Assembly: GCF_011764585.1 (NCBI RefSeq)
Contig: NZ_AP022853.1
Span: 1,037,501 to 1,101,500 of the forward strand
Source of the DNA: Sulfurimicrobium lacus
Lineage (GTDB): Bacteria; Pseudomonadota; Gammaproteobacteria; Burkholderiales; Sulfuricellaceae
Reading direction: 5' to 3'
DNA: 64,000 nucleotides
Below, one piece after another: positions 25,252 to 34,740 of this stretch. Both the position numbers and the translations under genes were made by a program. The stretch's first letter is position 1. Each line of letters starts with the position of its first letter. The notes beneath the pieces were generated by a model, which saw only the letters and a program-made list of their open reading frames with translations, was not told the origin of the DNA and made no database searches.

Positions 25252-25563
25252 ATGAACATACAGGGAATTGACCAACTCCTCAGCCAGATGCAGGCGACCG
25301 CCGCCGCTGCAGGCGGAAGCGCGCCGCCGCCGCAAGGCGGAGCAGATTTTTCCGCATTGCTCCAGTCGTCTATCGACCAGGTCAACAGTGCGCAGCAGGA
25401 ATCGGCCGATATGGCGAAGAATTTCGAACTGGGCAAAACTGACGCCAGCTTGCAGGAAGTCATGATTTCCCTGCAGAAAGCCAACGTTTCCTTCCAGGCC
25501 ATGGTGCAGGTGCGCAACAAACTGGTTTCCGCGTATCAAGAAGTCATGAACATGCAGGTATGA
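25252..25563 (+). CDS. fliE: Flagellar MS-ring/rod junction protein FliE
   Basis: It encodes 103 residues. The conserved C-terminal half is present (DASLQEVMISLQKANVSFQAMVQVRNKLVSAYQEVM in sections), preceded by a variable Ala/Gly/Pro-rich N-terminus. FliE joins the MS ring to the rod and is exported by the flagellar type III system. The ATG follows GGAGAG at a suitable distance. It starts the fliEFGHIJK group. Confidence 0.95.
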   Translation: MNIQGIDQLLSQMQATAAAAGGSAPPPQGGADFSALLQSSIDQVNSAQQESADMAKNFELGKTDASLQEVMISLQKANVSFQAMVQVRNKLVSAYQEVMNMQV

Positions 25564-25604
25564 CGCTTCTGAGCGATCCACAGAGTTTCCATTTTTTTTT
25601 CTCC

Positions 25605-25623
25605 CCCCTGCATGTTGCAGGGG
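25605..25623. repeat. Hairpin between fliE and fliF
   Basis: CCCCTGCA and TGCAGGGG form an 8 bp perfect stem with a 3 base loop, 22 bases before the fliF start. A nine-T tract (25592-25600) precedes rather than follows it on the plus strand, so it is not an intrinsic terminator for the operon; it may mark an RNA processing or pausing point. Confidence 0.5.
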
Positions 25624-25645
25624 TTAATCGACTCAGAGTTCATCA

Positions 25646-27304
25646 ATGGCAGTAGCTGCCCAGGAAAATGCTTTTGGTGGAATGCTGGAGAGACTCGGCC
25701 AGTTAAGCAATCAGCGCAAGCTGGGCCTGATGTTCGGCATTGCGGCCATCATCGCCGTGGTGGCCGGTTCCTGGATGTGGTCCCAGACGCCCGATTACAG
25801 GGTGCTCTACAGCAATCTCTCCGACCGTGACGGTGGTTCGGTCATCGCCTCCCTGCAGCAAATGAACATTCCCTACAAGATGGCGGAAGGCGGTGGGGCC
25901 ATTCTGGTGCCTTCCAATCAGGTTTACGAGATGCGTCTGCGCCTTGCCTCGCAGGGCTTGCCCAAGGGCAGCGTGGTGGGTTTCGAGCTGATGGACGGTC
26001 AGAAACTCGGCATGAGCCAGTTTCAGGAGCAGGTCAACTACCAGCGCGCTCTGGAGGGGGAAATCACCCGTTCCATCCAGTCGCTTTCTGCCGTGCAGGG
26101 GGCGCGCGTGCATCTCGCCATTCCGAAACCCTCGGTATTCGTGCGCGATCAGCAGAAGCCCAGCGCCTCCGTTTTGCTTAGCCTCTACCCGGGTCGAACA
26201 CTCGATGCGGCACAAGTCAGCGGCATCGTTCACCTTATCGCCAGCAGCGTGCCCGAACTGCCGGTGAAGAATGTGACGCTGGTGGACCAGAACGGCAACC
26301 TGCTGGTCGCGGCGGGCGAGGGCGGCGTGGATGCGCATGCCGGGCTGGACCCGACGCAACTGGATTATCTGCACCAGGTGGAGCAGAGCTACGTCAAGCG
26401 TATTGAAGCCATTCTGACGCCGTTAGTGGGGACGGATAACGTCAAGGCGCAGGTGGCGGCAGACCTCGATTTCGCCATGGTCGAGCAAACCGCAGAAACT
26501 TTCAAACCCAATCCGGTGCCTAACGATGCAGCGATCCGCAGTCAGCAGACCAGCGAAACGGTTGGCGATGCCGGGAAGCCGGCGAGTGGCGTCCCCGGCG
26601 CCATGTCGAACCAGCCGCCGGGAGCTGCGAGCGCGCCGATTACGGCAACGGGTTCTCCTGCTGGCGGAGCTGCTGCAGGCGGTGCGGCGAGTGGGGCAGG
26701 TGCGCACAAAGAGTCGACCGTAAACTTTGAGGTGGACAAAACCATCCAGCATGTCCGCCAGCCGGTGGGCGGCATCAAGCGCCTCTCGGTGGCGGTGGTG
26801 GTTAATAACCGCATGGTCGGTGTCGGCAAGAACGCCAAGGCCAAGCCGCTTACCGCAGCGGAACTTGCCCAATTGCAGAACTTGGTCAAGGAGGCCATGG
26901 GCTACAACCAGGCGCGCGGTGATACGCTGAACCTGGTCAATGCCGCATTCACAACCAGCGAGGAGGAAGTCGTTCCTTCCGCGCCGCTGTGGAAGGACCC
27001 GGGTAATATTTCCCTGGCCAAGGAAGTCGCCAAAAACCTGCTGATCGCCGCGTTGCTGTTCTATCTGGTCTTCGGCGTGATTCGTCCGATCCTGCGCGAC
27101 CTTGCGCAACCGGGGCCCGCCCGGCACCATCATGCGGGTGCCGCGGATGAGGAAGTGGCGGAAATCTCGCCGCAGGCCGCAGCCCGTGCGGCGCAGTCGG
27201 CTGGCTATGACGAGAATCTCAAAGCCGCCAGGGAGTTGGCAAAGCAGGATCCGCGCGTCGTTGCGAGCGTGGTCAAGGATTGGGTAGGTGGCGGCAATGA
27301 GTGA
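25646..27304 (+). CDS. fliF: Flagellar MS-ring protein FliF
   Basis: It encodes 552 residues. Membrane segments are near 33-52 and 458-478 with the large periplasmic ring-building part between them (YRVLYSNLSDRDGG, QEQVNYQRALEGEI). A Gly/Ala/Pro-rich loop occupies about 300-355. The C-terminal cytoplasmic tail that binds FliG is present (ENLKAARELAKQDPRVVASVVKDWV). The stop overlaps the fliG start. It is the base of the motor and the export gate. Confidence 0.97.
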   Translation: MAVAAQENAFGGMLERLGQLSNQRKLGLMFGIAAIIAVVAGSWMWSQTPDYRVLYSNLSDRDGGSVIASLQQMNIPYKMAEGGGAILVPSNQVYEMRLRLASQGLPKGSVVGFELMDGQKLGMSQFQEQVNYQRALEGEITRSIQSLSAVQGARVHLAIPKPSVFVRDQQKPSASVLLSLYPGRTLDAAQVSGIVHLIASSVPELPVKNVTLVDQNGNLLVAAGEGGVDAHAGLDPTQLDYLHQVEQSYVKRIEAILTPLVGTDNVKAQVAADLDFAMVEQTAETFKPNPVPNDAAIRSQQTSETVGDAGKPASGVPGAMSNQPPGAASAPITATGSPAGGAAAGGAASGAGAHKESTVNFEVDKTIQHVRQPVGGIKRLSVAVVVNNRMVGVGKNAKAKPLTAAELAQLQNLVKEAMGYNQARGDTLNLVNAAFTTSEEEVVPSAPLWKDPGNISLAKEVAKNLLIAALLFYLVFGVIRPILRDLAQPGPARHHHAGAADEEVAEISPQAAARAAQSAGYDENLKAARELAKQDPRVVASVVKDWVGGGNE

Positions 27305-28292
27305 AGAAGGTCTGCTCAAGAGCGCGATTTTGCTCATGTCATTGGGCGAAGAAGAAGCTTCCGAGGTATTCAAGTTCCTTGGCCCCAAGGAAGTGCAAAA
27401 GATCGGTTCGGCGATGGCGACGCTGAAAAACGTCAAGCGCGATCAGATCGAGGGCGTGCTCTACGATTTTCGCCAGGAAGCGGAAGAAAAGACCACGTTG
27501 GGGATGGCCAACGACGAATATATTCGTTCGGTTCTGACCAAGGCGCTGGGGGGCGAACGCGCGGGACACCTGATCGACCGCATCCTGCAGGGCGGCGATA
27601 CGGCCGGCATCGAAAGCCTGAAGTGGATGGACGGCGCCGCAGTGGCAGAGCTGATCAAGAACGAGCATCCCCAGATCATCGCCACGATCCTGGTGCACCT
27701 GGATCGCGACCAGGCCAGCGAAGTGCTGAGTTTTTTCGTCGAACGTCTGCGCAACGATGTCATCCTGCGCATCGCCACGCTGGACGGTATTCAGCCGACC
27801 GCGCTGAAGGAGCTTAACGACGTGTTGACCAAACTGCTCGCCGGCAATACCAATATCAAGAAAACCGCCATGGGCGGGGTGCGTGCGGCGGCAGAGATAC
27901 TCAACTTCATGGGCACGGTCAACGAAACCTCCGTCATCAACAGCATTCGCGATTACGACCCGGAACTGGCGCAGGGCATCCAGGATGAAATGTTCGTGTT
28001 CGATAACCTGATGGATGTCGACGACCGCTCGATCCAGTTGCTGCTGCGCGAAGTGCAGTCGGAATCCCTGATCCTGGCGCTCAAGGGAGCAACGCCGGAA
28101 CTGCGCGAAAAAATCTTCAAGAACATGTCGTCGCGTGCGGCTGAAATGCTGCGCGACGATCTGGAAGCCAAGGGCCCGGTCCGCCTTTCCGAAGTCGAGG
28201 CCGAACAGAAAGAAATTCTCAAGGTCGTGCGTCGTCTGGCGGACGAAGGTCAAATCGTGCTTGGAGGCAAAGGCGATGAGCAAATGGTCTGA
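27297..28292 (+). CDS. fliG: Flagellar motor switch protein FliG
   Basis: It encodes 331 residues from ATG 27297, overlapping fliF by 8 bp. The N-terminal part (EEEASEVFKFLGPKEVQKIG) binds FliF. The middle carries EHPQIIATILVHLDRDQASEVL. The C-terminal torque helix has the charged series RSIQLLLREVQSESLILALKG that meets MotA. Length is normal. The product forms the C ring with FliM and FliN. Confidence 0.97.
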   Translation: MSEEGLLKSAILLMSLGEEEASEVFKFLGPKEVQKIGSAMATLKNVKRDQIEGVLYDFRQEAEEKTTLGMANDEYIRSVLTKALGGERAGHLIDRILQGGDTAGIESLKWMDGAAVAELIKNEHPQIIATILVHLDRDQASEVLSFFVERLRNDVILRIATLDGIQPTALKELNDVLTKLLAGNTNIKKTAMGGVRAAAEILNFMGTVNETSVINSIRDYDPELAQGIQDEMFVFDNLMDVDDRSIQLLLREVQSESLILALKGATPELREKIFKNMSSRAAEMLRDDLEAKGPVRLSEVEAEQKEILKVVRRLADEGQIVLGGKGDEQMV

Positions 28293-28315
28293 CCCTTCAT
28301 GTCGCTTGAGTGTCC

Positions 28316-28948
28316 ATGTCTAATATCGTCCCCAAGGAACAGCTAAGCGCCTACCAGCGCTGGGAGATGGATGCCTTCGACAAGGCCCATGTCGAGCTTC
28401 CCACTGCCGAATCCATCCAGCAAATTCAACAGCAGGCGCATCAGGAGGGCTATCAGGAAGGGGTGCAGCAGGGGCGAGAACAGGGTTATCGCGAAGGCCG
28501 GGAGCAGGCGCTGCAGGAGGCTCAGCGCATTAGCCGGCTGCTGGTCCAGGTGAATGAAACGCTACAGCGGCTGGATCAGGAGCTGGCGCAGCAAGTACTG
28601 GAACTGGTGCTCGGTTTAGCTCGGCAAATGTTGCGTCAGGCTTTGTCCATACACCCCGAACTGGTTTTGCCTGTCGTGCAGGAAGCCATTAACAGCCTGC
28701 CTCAGGCCAACCAACAGCCGCAACTGATAGTGCATCCACAGGACGCGGCGTTGCTGCGCTCGCATCTTGAGGCGGAACTCGCCCATGGCCACTGGCGCGT
28801 GGTGGAGGACGCTCAGATCACGCCCGGCGGCTGTCGACTTGAAACGGCGCAAAGCGAGATTGATGCCACGCTGGAGAATCGCTGGAAACGCGTGCTGGAG
28901 TCGCTGGGTCAAAGCGGAGACTGGCTTGGTCCGTTAAGCCCGAAATGA
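28316..28948 (+). CDS. fliH: Flagellar assembly protein FliH
   Basis: It encodes 210 residues from ATG 28316; GTG 28310 is an alternative two codons upstream. A Gln/Glu/Gly-rich repeat of the GxxxG kind is seen at about 40-65 ([20 protein letters not shown]), which is typical of FliH, followed by a helical segment and the conserved C-terminal domain ([37 protein letters not shown]). FliH regulates the export ATPase FliI. Its stop overlaps the fliI start. Confidence 0.93.
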   Translation: MSNIVPKEQLSAYQRWEMDAFDKAHVELPTAESIQQIQQQAHQEGYQEGVQQGREQGYREGREQALQEAQRISRLLVQVNETLQRLDQELAQQVLELVLGLARQMLRQALSIHPELVLPVVQEAINSLPQANQQPQLIVHPQDAALLRSHLEAELAHGHWRVVEDAQITPGGCRLETAQSEIDATLENRWKRVLESLGQSGDWLGPLSPK

Positions 28949-30342
28949 ACCTGATTCAGAACTGGCAAAGCTATTTGCATGGCTGTCAGGAGGCGGTGGA
29001 ATCGACGCCGCCCTGGGTCGTGACTGGCCGCCTGACGCGAGTCACCGGCCTGGTGATGGAGGCGGTAGGGCTCAAGCTGGCAGTCGGGAGCAGTTGCATC
29101 GTATCTCTGCCCGATGGGCATAACGTCGAGGCGGAAGTGGTAGGGTTCGCTGGCGAACGCTTGCTGCTGATGCCTTCCACCGATGTTTACGGCCTTACGC
29201 CGGGGGCAAAAGTGACTCCGGTACTCGGCAGCGTGCTGCCAGTGCAGGGTGCGAGCAAGGGCTTCGTTCCGCACCGCCGTGCAGAGGACCGTGCCAAACA
29301 TGTCGCCGTGGGCGACAAGCTGCTGGGCCGGGTAATCGATGGAGCCGGGCGCCCGCTCGATGATTTGGGGCCGCTGCTGGCAGATCATGCCATGCCCTTG
29401 CAGAGCCGGCCCATCAATCCCCTGTCGCGTGCGCCGATTCGTCATGTCCTCGATGTCGGCGTGCGCGCCATCAATTCCCTGCTTACGGTCGGTAGGGGGC
29501 AGCGCATGGGCTTGTTTGCCGGCAGCGGTATCGGCAAGAGCGTGCTGCTGGGCATGATGGCGCGTTATACCAGCGCCGACGTGATCGTGGTGGGGCTGAT
29601 CGGTGAACGCGGCCGCGAGGTCAAGGAATTCATCGAAAACATTCTCGGCGCCGAGGGCCTGGCGCGTTCAGTAGTGGTGGCGGCGCCCGCGGATGCGCCG
29701 CCGCTGCTGCGCTTGCATGGCGCAGCTTACGCAACTGCCATCGCGGAGTATTTTCGCGACCAGGGCAAGCATGTCCTGCTGATCATGGATTCGCTCACGC
29801 GCTACGCCATGGCGCAGCGCGAAATCGCGCTGGCGATCGGCGAGCCGCCGGCTACCAAGGGCTACCCGCCATCGGTGTTCGCAAAATTGCCGCAGCTGGT
29901 GGAACGGGCGGGTAACGGCCGCGAACAGGGTGGTTCGATCACCGCGTTTTATACCGTCCTGACCGAAGGCGACGACCAGCAGGACCCGATTGCGGACAGC
30001 GCACGCGCCATTCTCGATGGTCACGTGGTGCTGTCGCGCGCTCTGGCGGATCAGGGGCATTATCCCGCCATAGACATCGAAGCCTCCATCAGCCGCGCCA
30101 TGACCGAGCTGATCAGCCCGCAGCAGCTGGAGTTGGTGCGGCGCTTCAAAATGCTGTATTCCCGTTACCATCGCAGCCGCGACCTGATCAGCGTGGGTGC
30201 TTACGTCAGAGGCGGCGACCCTTTGCTGGATGAGGCGATAGCGATGTATCCGCGCATCGAGGCCTTCCTGCAGCAAAGCATGAAGCAGAAGGTCGATGCA
30301 CAGGAGAGCGTGGTTCAACTGGCTCAATTGCTGGGTCAGTAG
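28945..30342 (+). CDS. fliI: Flagellar export ATPase FliI
   Basis: It encodes 465 residues, starting in an ATGA overlap with fliH. Walker A is [14 protein letters not shown], Walker B is [13 protein letters not shown], and [21 protein letters not shown] is the F1/T3SS ATPase family signature. The N-terminal beta domain (about 20-100) and C-terminal domain ([20 protein letters not shown]) are complete. It powers substrate unfolding and export. A MITE-like element follows directly. Confidence 0.97.
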   Translation: MNLIQNWQSYLHGCQEAVESTPPWVVTGRLTRVTGLVMEAVGLKLAVGSSCIVSLPDGHNVEAEVVGFAGERLLLMPSTDVYGLTPGAKVTPVLGSVLPVQGASKGFVPHRRAEDRAKHVAVGDKLLGRVIDGAGRPLDDLGPLLADHAMPLQSRPINPLSRAPIRHVLDVGVRAINSLLTVGRGQRMGLFAGSGIGKSVLLGMMARYTSADVIVVGLIGERGREVKEFIENILGAEGLARSVVVAAPADAPPLLRLHGAAYATAIAEYFRDQGKHVLLIMDSLTRYAMAQREIALAIGEPPATKGYPPSVFAKLPQLVERAGNGREQGGSITAFYTVLTEGDDQQDPIADSARAILDGHVVLSRALADQGHYPAIDIEASISRAMTELISPQQLELVRRFKMLYSRYHRSRDLISVGAYVRGGDPLLDEAIAMYPRIEAFLQQSMKQKVDAQESVVQLAQLLGQ

Positions 30343-30347
30343 GCTAG

Positions 30348-30663
30348 GGAACCTCTGGTTAAGTCAAACGCGGATCGCGTTACATCGAAAACAGGCTTGA
30401 GCACACCCGCGAGGGGCGTCCCCGCCGAGAGCGGCGGCAAAGCCGCTCGCACTGGCGAGAAGGCGCGCGACGCAGGCCTACGATGCCAAGGAGCGCAACG
30501 CAGGGCAAGCCTGTTTTCGATGTAACCCGAAGGGACGGGGTATTGCGGGCGCCATGCGGCGTCAAGAGTCGCTGGTGCAGAATGACTGCACGGCGCGCCT
30601 CTTTTCTTGCCTTGCATCCCGCAATGCCCCGTCGCGACCGTGTTTGACTTAATCAGAGGTTCC
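30348..30663. mobile_element. MITE-like palindromic element between fliI and fliJ
   Basis: The 316 bp segment begins GGAACCTCTGGTTAAGTC and ends with its near-exact complement (GACTTAATCAGAGGTTCC), about 22 bp on each side with one mismatch. Nested inside is a second inverted pair, TTACATCGAAAACAGGCTTG near 30380 and its complement near 30508-30527, and a third around CGGGGTATTGCGGG and CCCGCAATGCCCCG. It codes for nothing and splits fliI from fliJ, which normally abut. It looks like a non-autonomous transposable element; no clear target duplication is visible. Confidence 0.75.
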
Positions 30664-30673
30664 ATAGGACGAA

Positions 30674-31126
30674 ATGGCGCGCAAATTCCCACTGCAGACC
30701 CTGCTGGACCTCTCCCAGGACCATGCCGATGCAGCAGCAAAAAAACTGCAGACGCTGAAGTTGCGCTGGCACGAGTCCGAGGAAAAACTCAGGCAGCTTT
30801 TCGCTTATCGCGAGAGCTATCGGGACAGGTTGCGCGAAAAAGCGAGCGGTGGAACCTCGGCGACAGCGCTGCGCGATTTCCAGCTCTTCATGGTTAAGCT
30901 GGACACGGCGATCAAGTTGCAGCAGGACGAAGTCGCGCGCTGTCAGGCACGCTGGAACGCCGGGCAGCAGGAATGGTTGCGGCAACGCGGCAAGGTCAAG
31001 GCCTACGAGGCTTTGTCGGCGCGCCACATACGTGCCGAGGAAAAGCGTGAGGAACGCCAGGAGCAGAAGGAACAGGACGAGTTTGCCAATAAGCAGAATC
31101 AGGGGCGCCGCCCTGAGGGCGAGTGA
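30674..31126 (+). CDS. fliJ: Flagellar export chaperone FliJ
   Basis: It encodes 150 residues from ATG 30674 with AGGACG upstream. The protein is almost wholly coiled coil and charged (FPLQTLLDLSQDHADAAAKKL, RHIRAEEKREERQEQKEQ), as expected for FliJ, the central stalk-like partner of FliI. Its position between fliI and fliK supports the call, even though the palindromic element has pushed it away from fliI. Confidence 0.9.
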   Translation: MARKFPLQTLLDLSQDHADAAAKKLQTLKLRWHESEEKLRQLFAYRESYRDRLREKASGGTSATALRDFQLFMVKLDTAIKLQQDEVARCQARWNAGQQEWLRQRGKVKAYEALSARHIRAEEKREERQEQKEQDEFANKQNQGRRPEGE

Positions 31127-31222
31127 ACTCGCTGAAAGTGCCGTTTAGCTTGAAACAGTACACTGGGCATGCATGTTGCTTTAGGATTCGTGAACCGGAA
31201 CCGAACCAAGAAGAGGTGATGC

Positions 31223-32329
31223 ATGCAAGCCGCTGCTGTTGCGAAAATAATGTCAAAGACGCCTGCCGGACCCGGGCAGGCTGCGAGTGTCGCGAACGAT
31301 GCGGCAGCGGCCGATGGAGTTGATTTCGCCGCACTAATGGCGGCGCAAATCCAGGGGGCGGATGGTACTGCGTTGCCCGTCGTGGAAGCTGGCGCCGGAG
31401 ATGCGGCAATACTGCCTGTGGCTGGGGATGGAACTGCAACTGATTTTAAGGCGGATGTCGTGACGGATACCCAGTCCACTGTCCCTGTGGACCCGGCATT
31501 GCAGGCAATGGCGCTGCTGCCGGCTTTTGCACCGGCCGTGCCGGCATTGCAGCAGTCCGTGCCCGCGCAGAAATCGGTGCTCTCTGCTTTCTCGCCCGAC
31601 AAGACATCCGGAGACCAGATGGTTTCCGCGCTTCAGAGTCCGGCCGACGCCGGCTTGGCCTCGATCAGCGATAAAATTCCGGTGCTGGCTAAAGAAGGGG
31701 CGGCAGAATTTGCCGCCAACGGCAACTCGTTGCCGTCGGGCGATTTGAAGGATGGCGGCGCGAAGGTCGAAACATTCAAATTGCCGGTTCCGTCTGTCGA
31801 GGTCCAGCGCATGCCTGATACCATTCCCGTGGCGATGAACGCTAATACAGCGCAAAATGTCGGCGAAATCAAAGCTCCGGTTGGCGGTGTGCAGACGCCG
31901 GTCGGTGCTTCTGGCTGGGGTGATGCATTGGGGCAAAAGGTTGTCTGGATGGCCGGGCAGCACCAGCAGGTGGCTGAATTGCACCTCAATCCTCCGCATC
32001 TTGGGCCCATGGAAGTGCGCCTTACCATCAATAACGATCAGGTGTCCGCCCTTTTTGTTTCGCATCAGCCGGCGGTGCGGGAGGCGATTGAAGCCGCCAT
32101 GCCGCGTCTGCGCGAAATGTTCGCCGATAGCGGGATGATGCTGGGCAATGCCATGGTGAGCTCGGATTCGCTGCCGCAGCAGCAGAATTCCGGGCAGGAG
32201 GGGAGGTCCGGGGCGTCGCAATCACGTTCGGATTTTACGCTTGTGGATGGTTATTCATTGCCGGTGACGGCGCGCGGCGTCATGTCGCTGAATAGCGATG
32301 GTAGAGGGTTGGTTGATTTGTTTGCCTGA
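31223..32329 (+). CDS. fliK: Flagellar hook-length control protein FliK
   Basis: It encodes 368 residues from ATG 31223 preceded by GAGGTGATGC. Residues 1-230 are low complexity, rich in Ala, Val, Pro and Gly, with no recognisable domain, as in other FliK. The C-terminal Flg_hook domain is clear (about 245-330: VAELHLNPPHLGPMEVRLTI, then HQPAVREAIEAAMPRLREMF). It measures hook length and switches export specificity. It is the last gene of the first fli group; a 402 bp gap follows. Confidence 0.93.
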   Translation: MQAAAVAKIMSKTPAGPGQAASVANDAAAADGVDFAALMAAQIQGADGTALPVVEAGAGDAAILPVAGDGTATDFKADVVTDTQSTVPVDPALQAMALLPAFAPAVPALQQSVPAQKSVLSAFSPDKTSGDQMVSALQSPADAGLASISDKIPVLAKEGAAEFAANGNSLPSGDLKDGGAKVETFKLPVPSVEVQRMPDTIPVAMNANTAQNVGEIKAPVGGVQTPVGASGWGDALGQKVVWMAGQHQQVAELHLNPPHLGPMEVRLTINNDQVSALFVSHQPAVREAIEAAMPRLREMFADSGMMLGNAMVSSDSLPQQQNSGQEGRSGASQSRSDFTLVDGYSLPVTARGVMSLNSDGRGLVDLFA

Positions 32330-32731
32330 GTATCTTTTCATTGGCCTGTTCGTGCCGGTGCCTTTTTTCACCTCATCCTGTCAGTACGTTGTTTTTTTGC
32401 AACATGAATAGGGTGGGCGTGTCTGGTTTATTCGCCATTGTGATGCATTGTTTTTCAAGTTTATTTTTGAATTCCACCTTGGGAACGTGCTAATTAATTG
32501 AATATAAATTAATAATTGTCAATCTGGCTGATTGTGCGGATGCACCAATGGTGTTTTTCCAGCTTCTGAAAACCATAGATTGTGATGCCTCGCCCCACTG
32601 CAGTTGTTAAAGCACATAAATTATCAACCGAAACCACTTGTTTTTTATATTATTTCGGTTTATAAGTTCGTCCAAAGCTTGAAAACTCCAGCTTTGCAGG
32701 AGCAGGGGTAAACCGAACAAGAGGTGTGGCA
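32330..32731. other. AT-rich gap between fliK and fliL
   Basis: This 402 bp stretch is markedly more AT-rich than its surroundings and contains no gene. It probably carries the promoter of the fliLMNOPQR-nrdJ group. A sigma-28-like pair is noted at 32608-32634. A GG...GC pair at 32344-32356 resembles a sigma-54 site but has 9 instead of 10 bases between. Confidence 0.55.
32608..32634 (+). promoter_or_regulatory. Candidate sigma-28 (FliA) promoter upstream of fliL
   Basis: TAAA at 32608-32611 and ACCGAAAC at 32627-32634 are exactly 15 bases apart, the spacing of the FliA consensus TAAA-N15-GCCGATAA. The -10 part matches only 5 of 8. It lies about 97 bases before the fliL start. Confidence 0.3.
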
Positions 32732-33235
32732 ATGGCTAAGGACAAAGGCAAACCAGCAGAAGAGGCGGTAGAAGCTGCGCCAAAGAAGGGTAAAGGCAAG
32801 CTGCTGATTATCATCGTCGCTGCGGTGGTTTTGCTCGGAGGGGGCGGCGGGGCTGCCTGGTATTTCCTGCACGGCAAGAAAGCTGGTAATGAGGAACAGG
32901 CCAAACATGCAGAGCCGGCCAAGCCGCCGGTTTTTGTCAAACTTGAGGCATTCACGGTCAATCTCACCGCCGACGGTGAAGATCACTATCTGCAAACTGA
33001 TATCGAGTTGAAAGTGGCCGATGCCAAGGTGTCCGACGTGATCAAGGAGCATATGCCAGAAATCCGCAATAATGTTTTGTTGCTGCTTTCCAGCAAGACC
33101 GCCGGTGCTTTGTCATCCATGGAAGGCAAGCAGAAACTGAGCAATGAGATAAAGGAGCAGGTCAACAAGGTGTTGCATGCCAAGGATGCAGATGGCGTGT
33201 CCGGGGTGTTTTTTACGTCTTTCGTGATTCAGTAG
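32732..33235 (+). CDS. fliL: Flagellar basal body protein FliL
   Basis: It encodes 167 residues from ATG 32732 with GAGGTG upstream; GTG 32726 is possible. A Lys/Glu-rich cytosolic N-terminus is followed by one membrane segment (LLIIIVAAVVLLGGGGGAAW, about 25-45). The periplasmic domain has FVKLEAFTVNL and DIELKVADAKVSDVIKEHMP and ends FFTSFVIQ, all typical. FliL surrounds the stator and affects torque. It starts the second fli group. Confidence 0.93.
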   Translation: MAKDKGKPAEEAVEAAPKKGKGKLLIIIVAAVVLLGGGGGAAWYFLHGKKAGNEEQAKHAEPAKPPVFVKLEAFTVNLTADGEDHYLQTDIELKVADAKVSDVIKEHMPEIRNNVLLLLSSKTAGALSSMEGKQKLSNEIKEQVNKVLHAKDADGVSGVFFTSFVIQ

Positions 33236-33269
33236 CAGGCCGGGCTTAACGTACCGGAATATCGAGAAA

Positions 33270-34271
33270 ATGGCTGACGATATACTCTCACAAGACGAAG
33301 TTGACGCGCTGCTCAAGGGCGTCACGGGCGAGCCCGAAGAGGAAGCCGGGGGCGAGGAGACCGCGGGCGTCCGTCCCTATAACATCGCCAAGCAGGAACG
33401 TATCGTGCGCGGGCGCATGCCCGGCCTGGAACTCATCAACGAGCGATTTGCACGTCTGCTGCGTATCGGGCTGTTCAACTTCGTCAGGCGCACCGCCGAG
33501 ATTTCAGTGGGTCCGGTGCGGGTGATGAAATACAGCGAATTCATCCGCAATCTGGTTGTGCCCACCAACCTCAATCTGGTCCATATAAAACCCCTGCGCG
33601 GGACGTCGCTGTTTATTTTCGATCCCAACCTGGTATTCCTGATCGTGGACAACCTGTTCGGCGGCGACGGACGCTTTCACATGCGGGTCGAAGGGCGCGA
33701 TTTCACACCGACCGAGCAGCGCATCATCCAGAACTTGCTCAACGTGGTTTTCGAAGAGATGCAGAAGTGCTGGCATCCGATCTACCCGGTCGAGTTCGAA
33801 TATGTGCGTTCGGAGATGAATACCCAGTTTGCCAACATTGCCACACCTAGCGAAGTGGTCGTGGTGACGACGTTCAACATCGAACTGGGCTCGGGCGGCG
33901 GCGACTTTCACGTGTGTTTGCCCTATGCTATGATCGAGCCGATCAGGGATCTGCTCTACAGCAGCATGCAGGGTGAGCGTCTCGAGGTGGACGAGCGCTG
34001 GACCAAATTGCTGACCAAACAGATACAGGTGGCCGAAGTGAACCTGGTTGCGAATTTGGGTGAGACGCCCGTGACACTCGGGCAGATTCTGAACATGCAA
34101 GTGGGCGATGTGATCTCCCTCGATATTCCCGAGGCCATCGTGGCTGAAGTGGATGGTGTGCCGGTGCTGGAATGCAAGTACGGCGTGTTAAATGGTCAAT
34201 ATGCCTTGAAAGTGAACAAAATCCTGACTACATCGGAATCCGAATCTTCCCCGGAGCGTCGTAATGGCTGA
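33270..34271 (+). CDS. fliM: Flagellar motor switch protein FliM
   Basis: It encodes 333 residues. The CheY-P-binding N-terminus DILSQDEVDALLKG is perfect. The middle CheC-like domain carries SEFIRNLVVPTNLNLVHIKPL and LVFLIVDNLFGGDGRF, and the C-terminal SpoA domain binds FliN. It is the receiver of the signal made by the CheA/CheY of this window. The stop overlaps the fliN start by 8 bp. Confidence 0.97.
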   Translation: MADDILSQDEVDALLKGVTGEPEEEAGGEETAGVRPYNIAKQERIVRGRMPGLELINERFARLLRIGLFNFVRRTAEISVGPVRVMKYSEFIRNLVVPTNLNLVHIKPLRGTSLFIFDPNLVFLIVDNLFGGDGRFHMRVEGRDFTPTEQRIIQNLLNVVFEEMQKCWHPIYPVEFEYVRSEMNTQFANIATPSEVVVVTTFNIELGSGGGDFHVCLPYAMIEPIRDLLYSSMQGERLEVDERWTKLLTKQIQVAEVNLVANLGETPVTLGQILNMQVGDVISLDIPEAIVAEVDGVPVLECKYGVLNGQYALKVNKILTTSESESSPERRNG

Positions 34272-34740
34272 AGAAGAAGGCCAGGTTAGCGGCGACGACT
34301 GGGCTGCCGCGATGGCCGAGCAGGGCGAAACGTCAGCCTCTTCCGCTGAGGACGACTGGGCCGCCGCGATGGCGGAACAGGGCGATGCCGATGCCGCAGC
34401 GGCGACCGCGCAGGCAAAGACGGTGACGACGCCGGTCTTCGAGCAGTTCTCCGCTTCCGCCGCATTGCCCGGAATGGCCAACAGTCTGGATATGATCCTG
34501 GATATCCCGGTCAATCTGACGGTTGAACTGGGGCGGACCAAGATTGCAATTCGCAGCCTGCTCCAGCTTGCCCAGGGTTCGGTAGTGGAGCTGGATGGTC
34601 TGGCCGGCGAACCGATGAATGTGCTGGTCAACGGCTGCCTGATCGCCCAGGGCGAAGTCGTCGTGGTGAACGACAAATTCGGCATCCGCCTTACCGACAT
34701 TATTTCTCCTGCCGAACGCATCCGTAAGCTCAATCGATGA
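34264..34740 (+). CDS. fliN: Flagellar motor switch protein FliN
   Basis: It encodes 158 residues. The C-terminal SpoA domain (about 75-155) is canonical: DMILDIPVNLTVELGRTK, SVVELDGLAGEPMNVLVN, KFGIRLTDI. The N-terminal extension contains a duplicated block DDWAAAMAEQG at 11-21 and 30-40, separated by an 8-residue spacer. Variable acidic extensions are common in FliN, but the exact duplication is notable. The stop overlaps fliO (ATGA). Confidence 0.96.
   Translation: MAEEEGQVSGDDWAAAMAEQGETSASSAEDDWAAAMAEQGDADAAAATAQAKTVTTPVFEQFSASAALPGMANSLDMILDIPVNLTVELGRTKIAIRSLLQLAQGSVVELDGLAGEPMNVLVNGCLIAQGEVVVVNDKFGIRLTDIISPAERIRKLNR

Noticed and set aside
32344-32358. Sigma-54 promoter (TGGCCTGTTCGTGC) before fliL
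   Set aside because: GG and GC are 9 bases apart instead of 10 and it lies nearly 400 bases from the gene.
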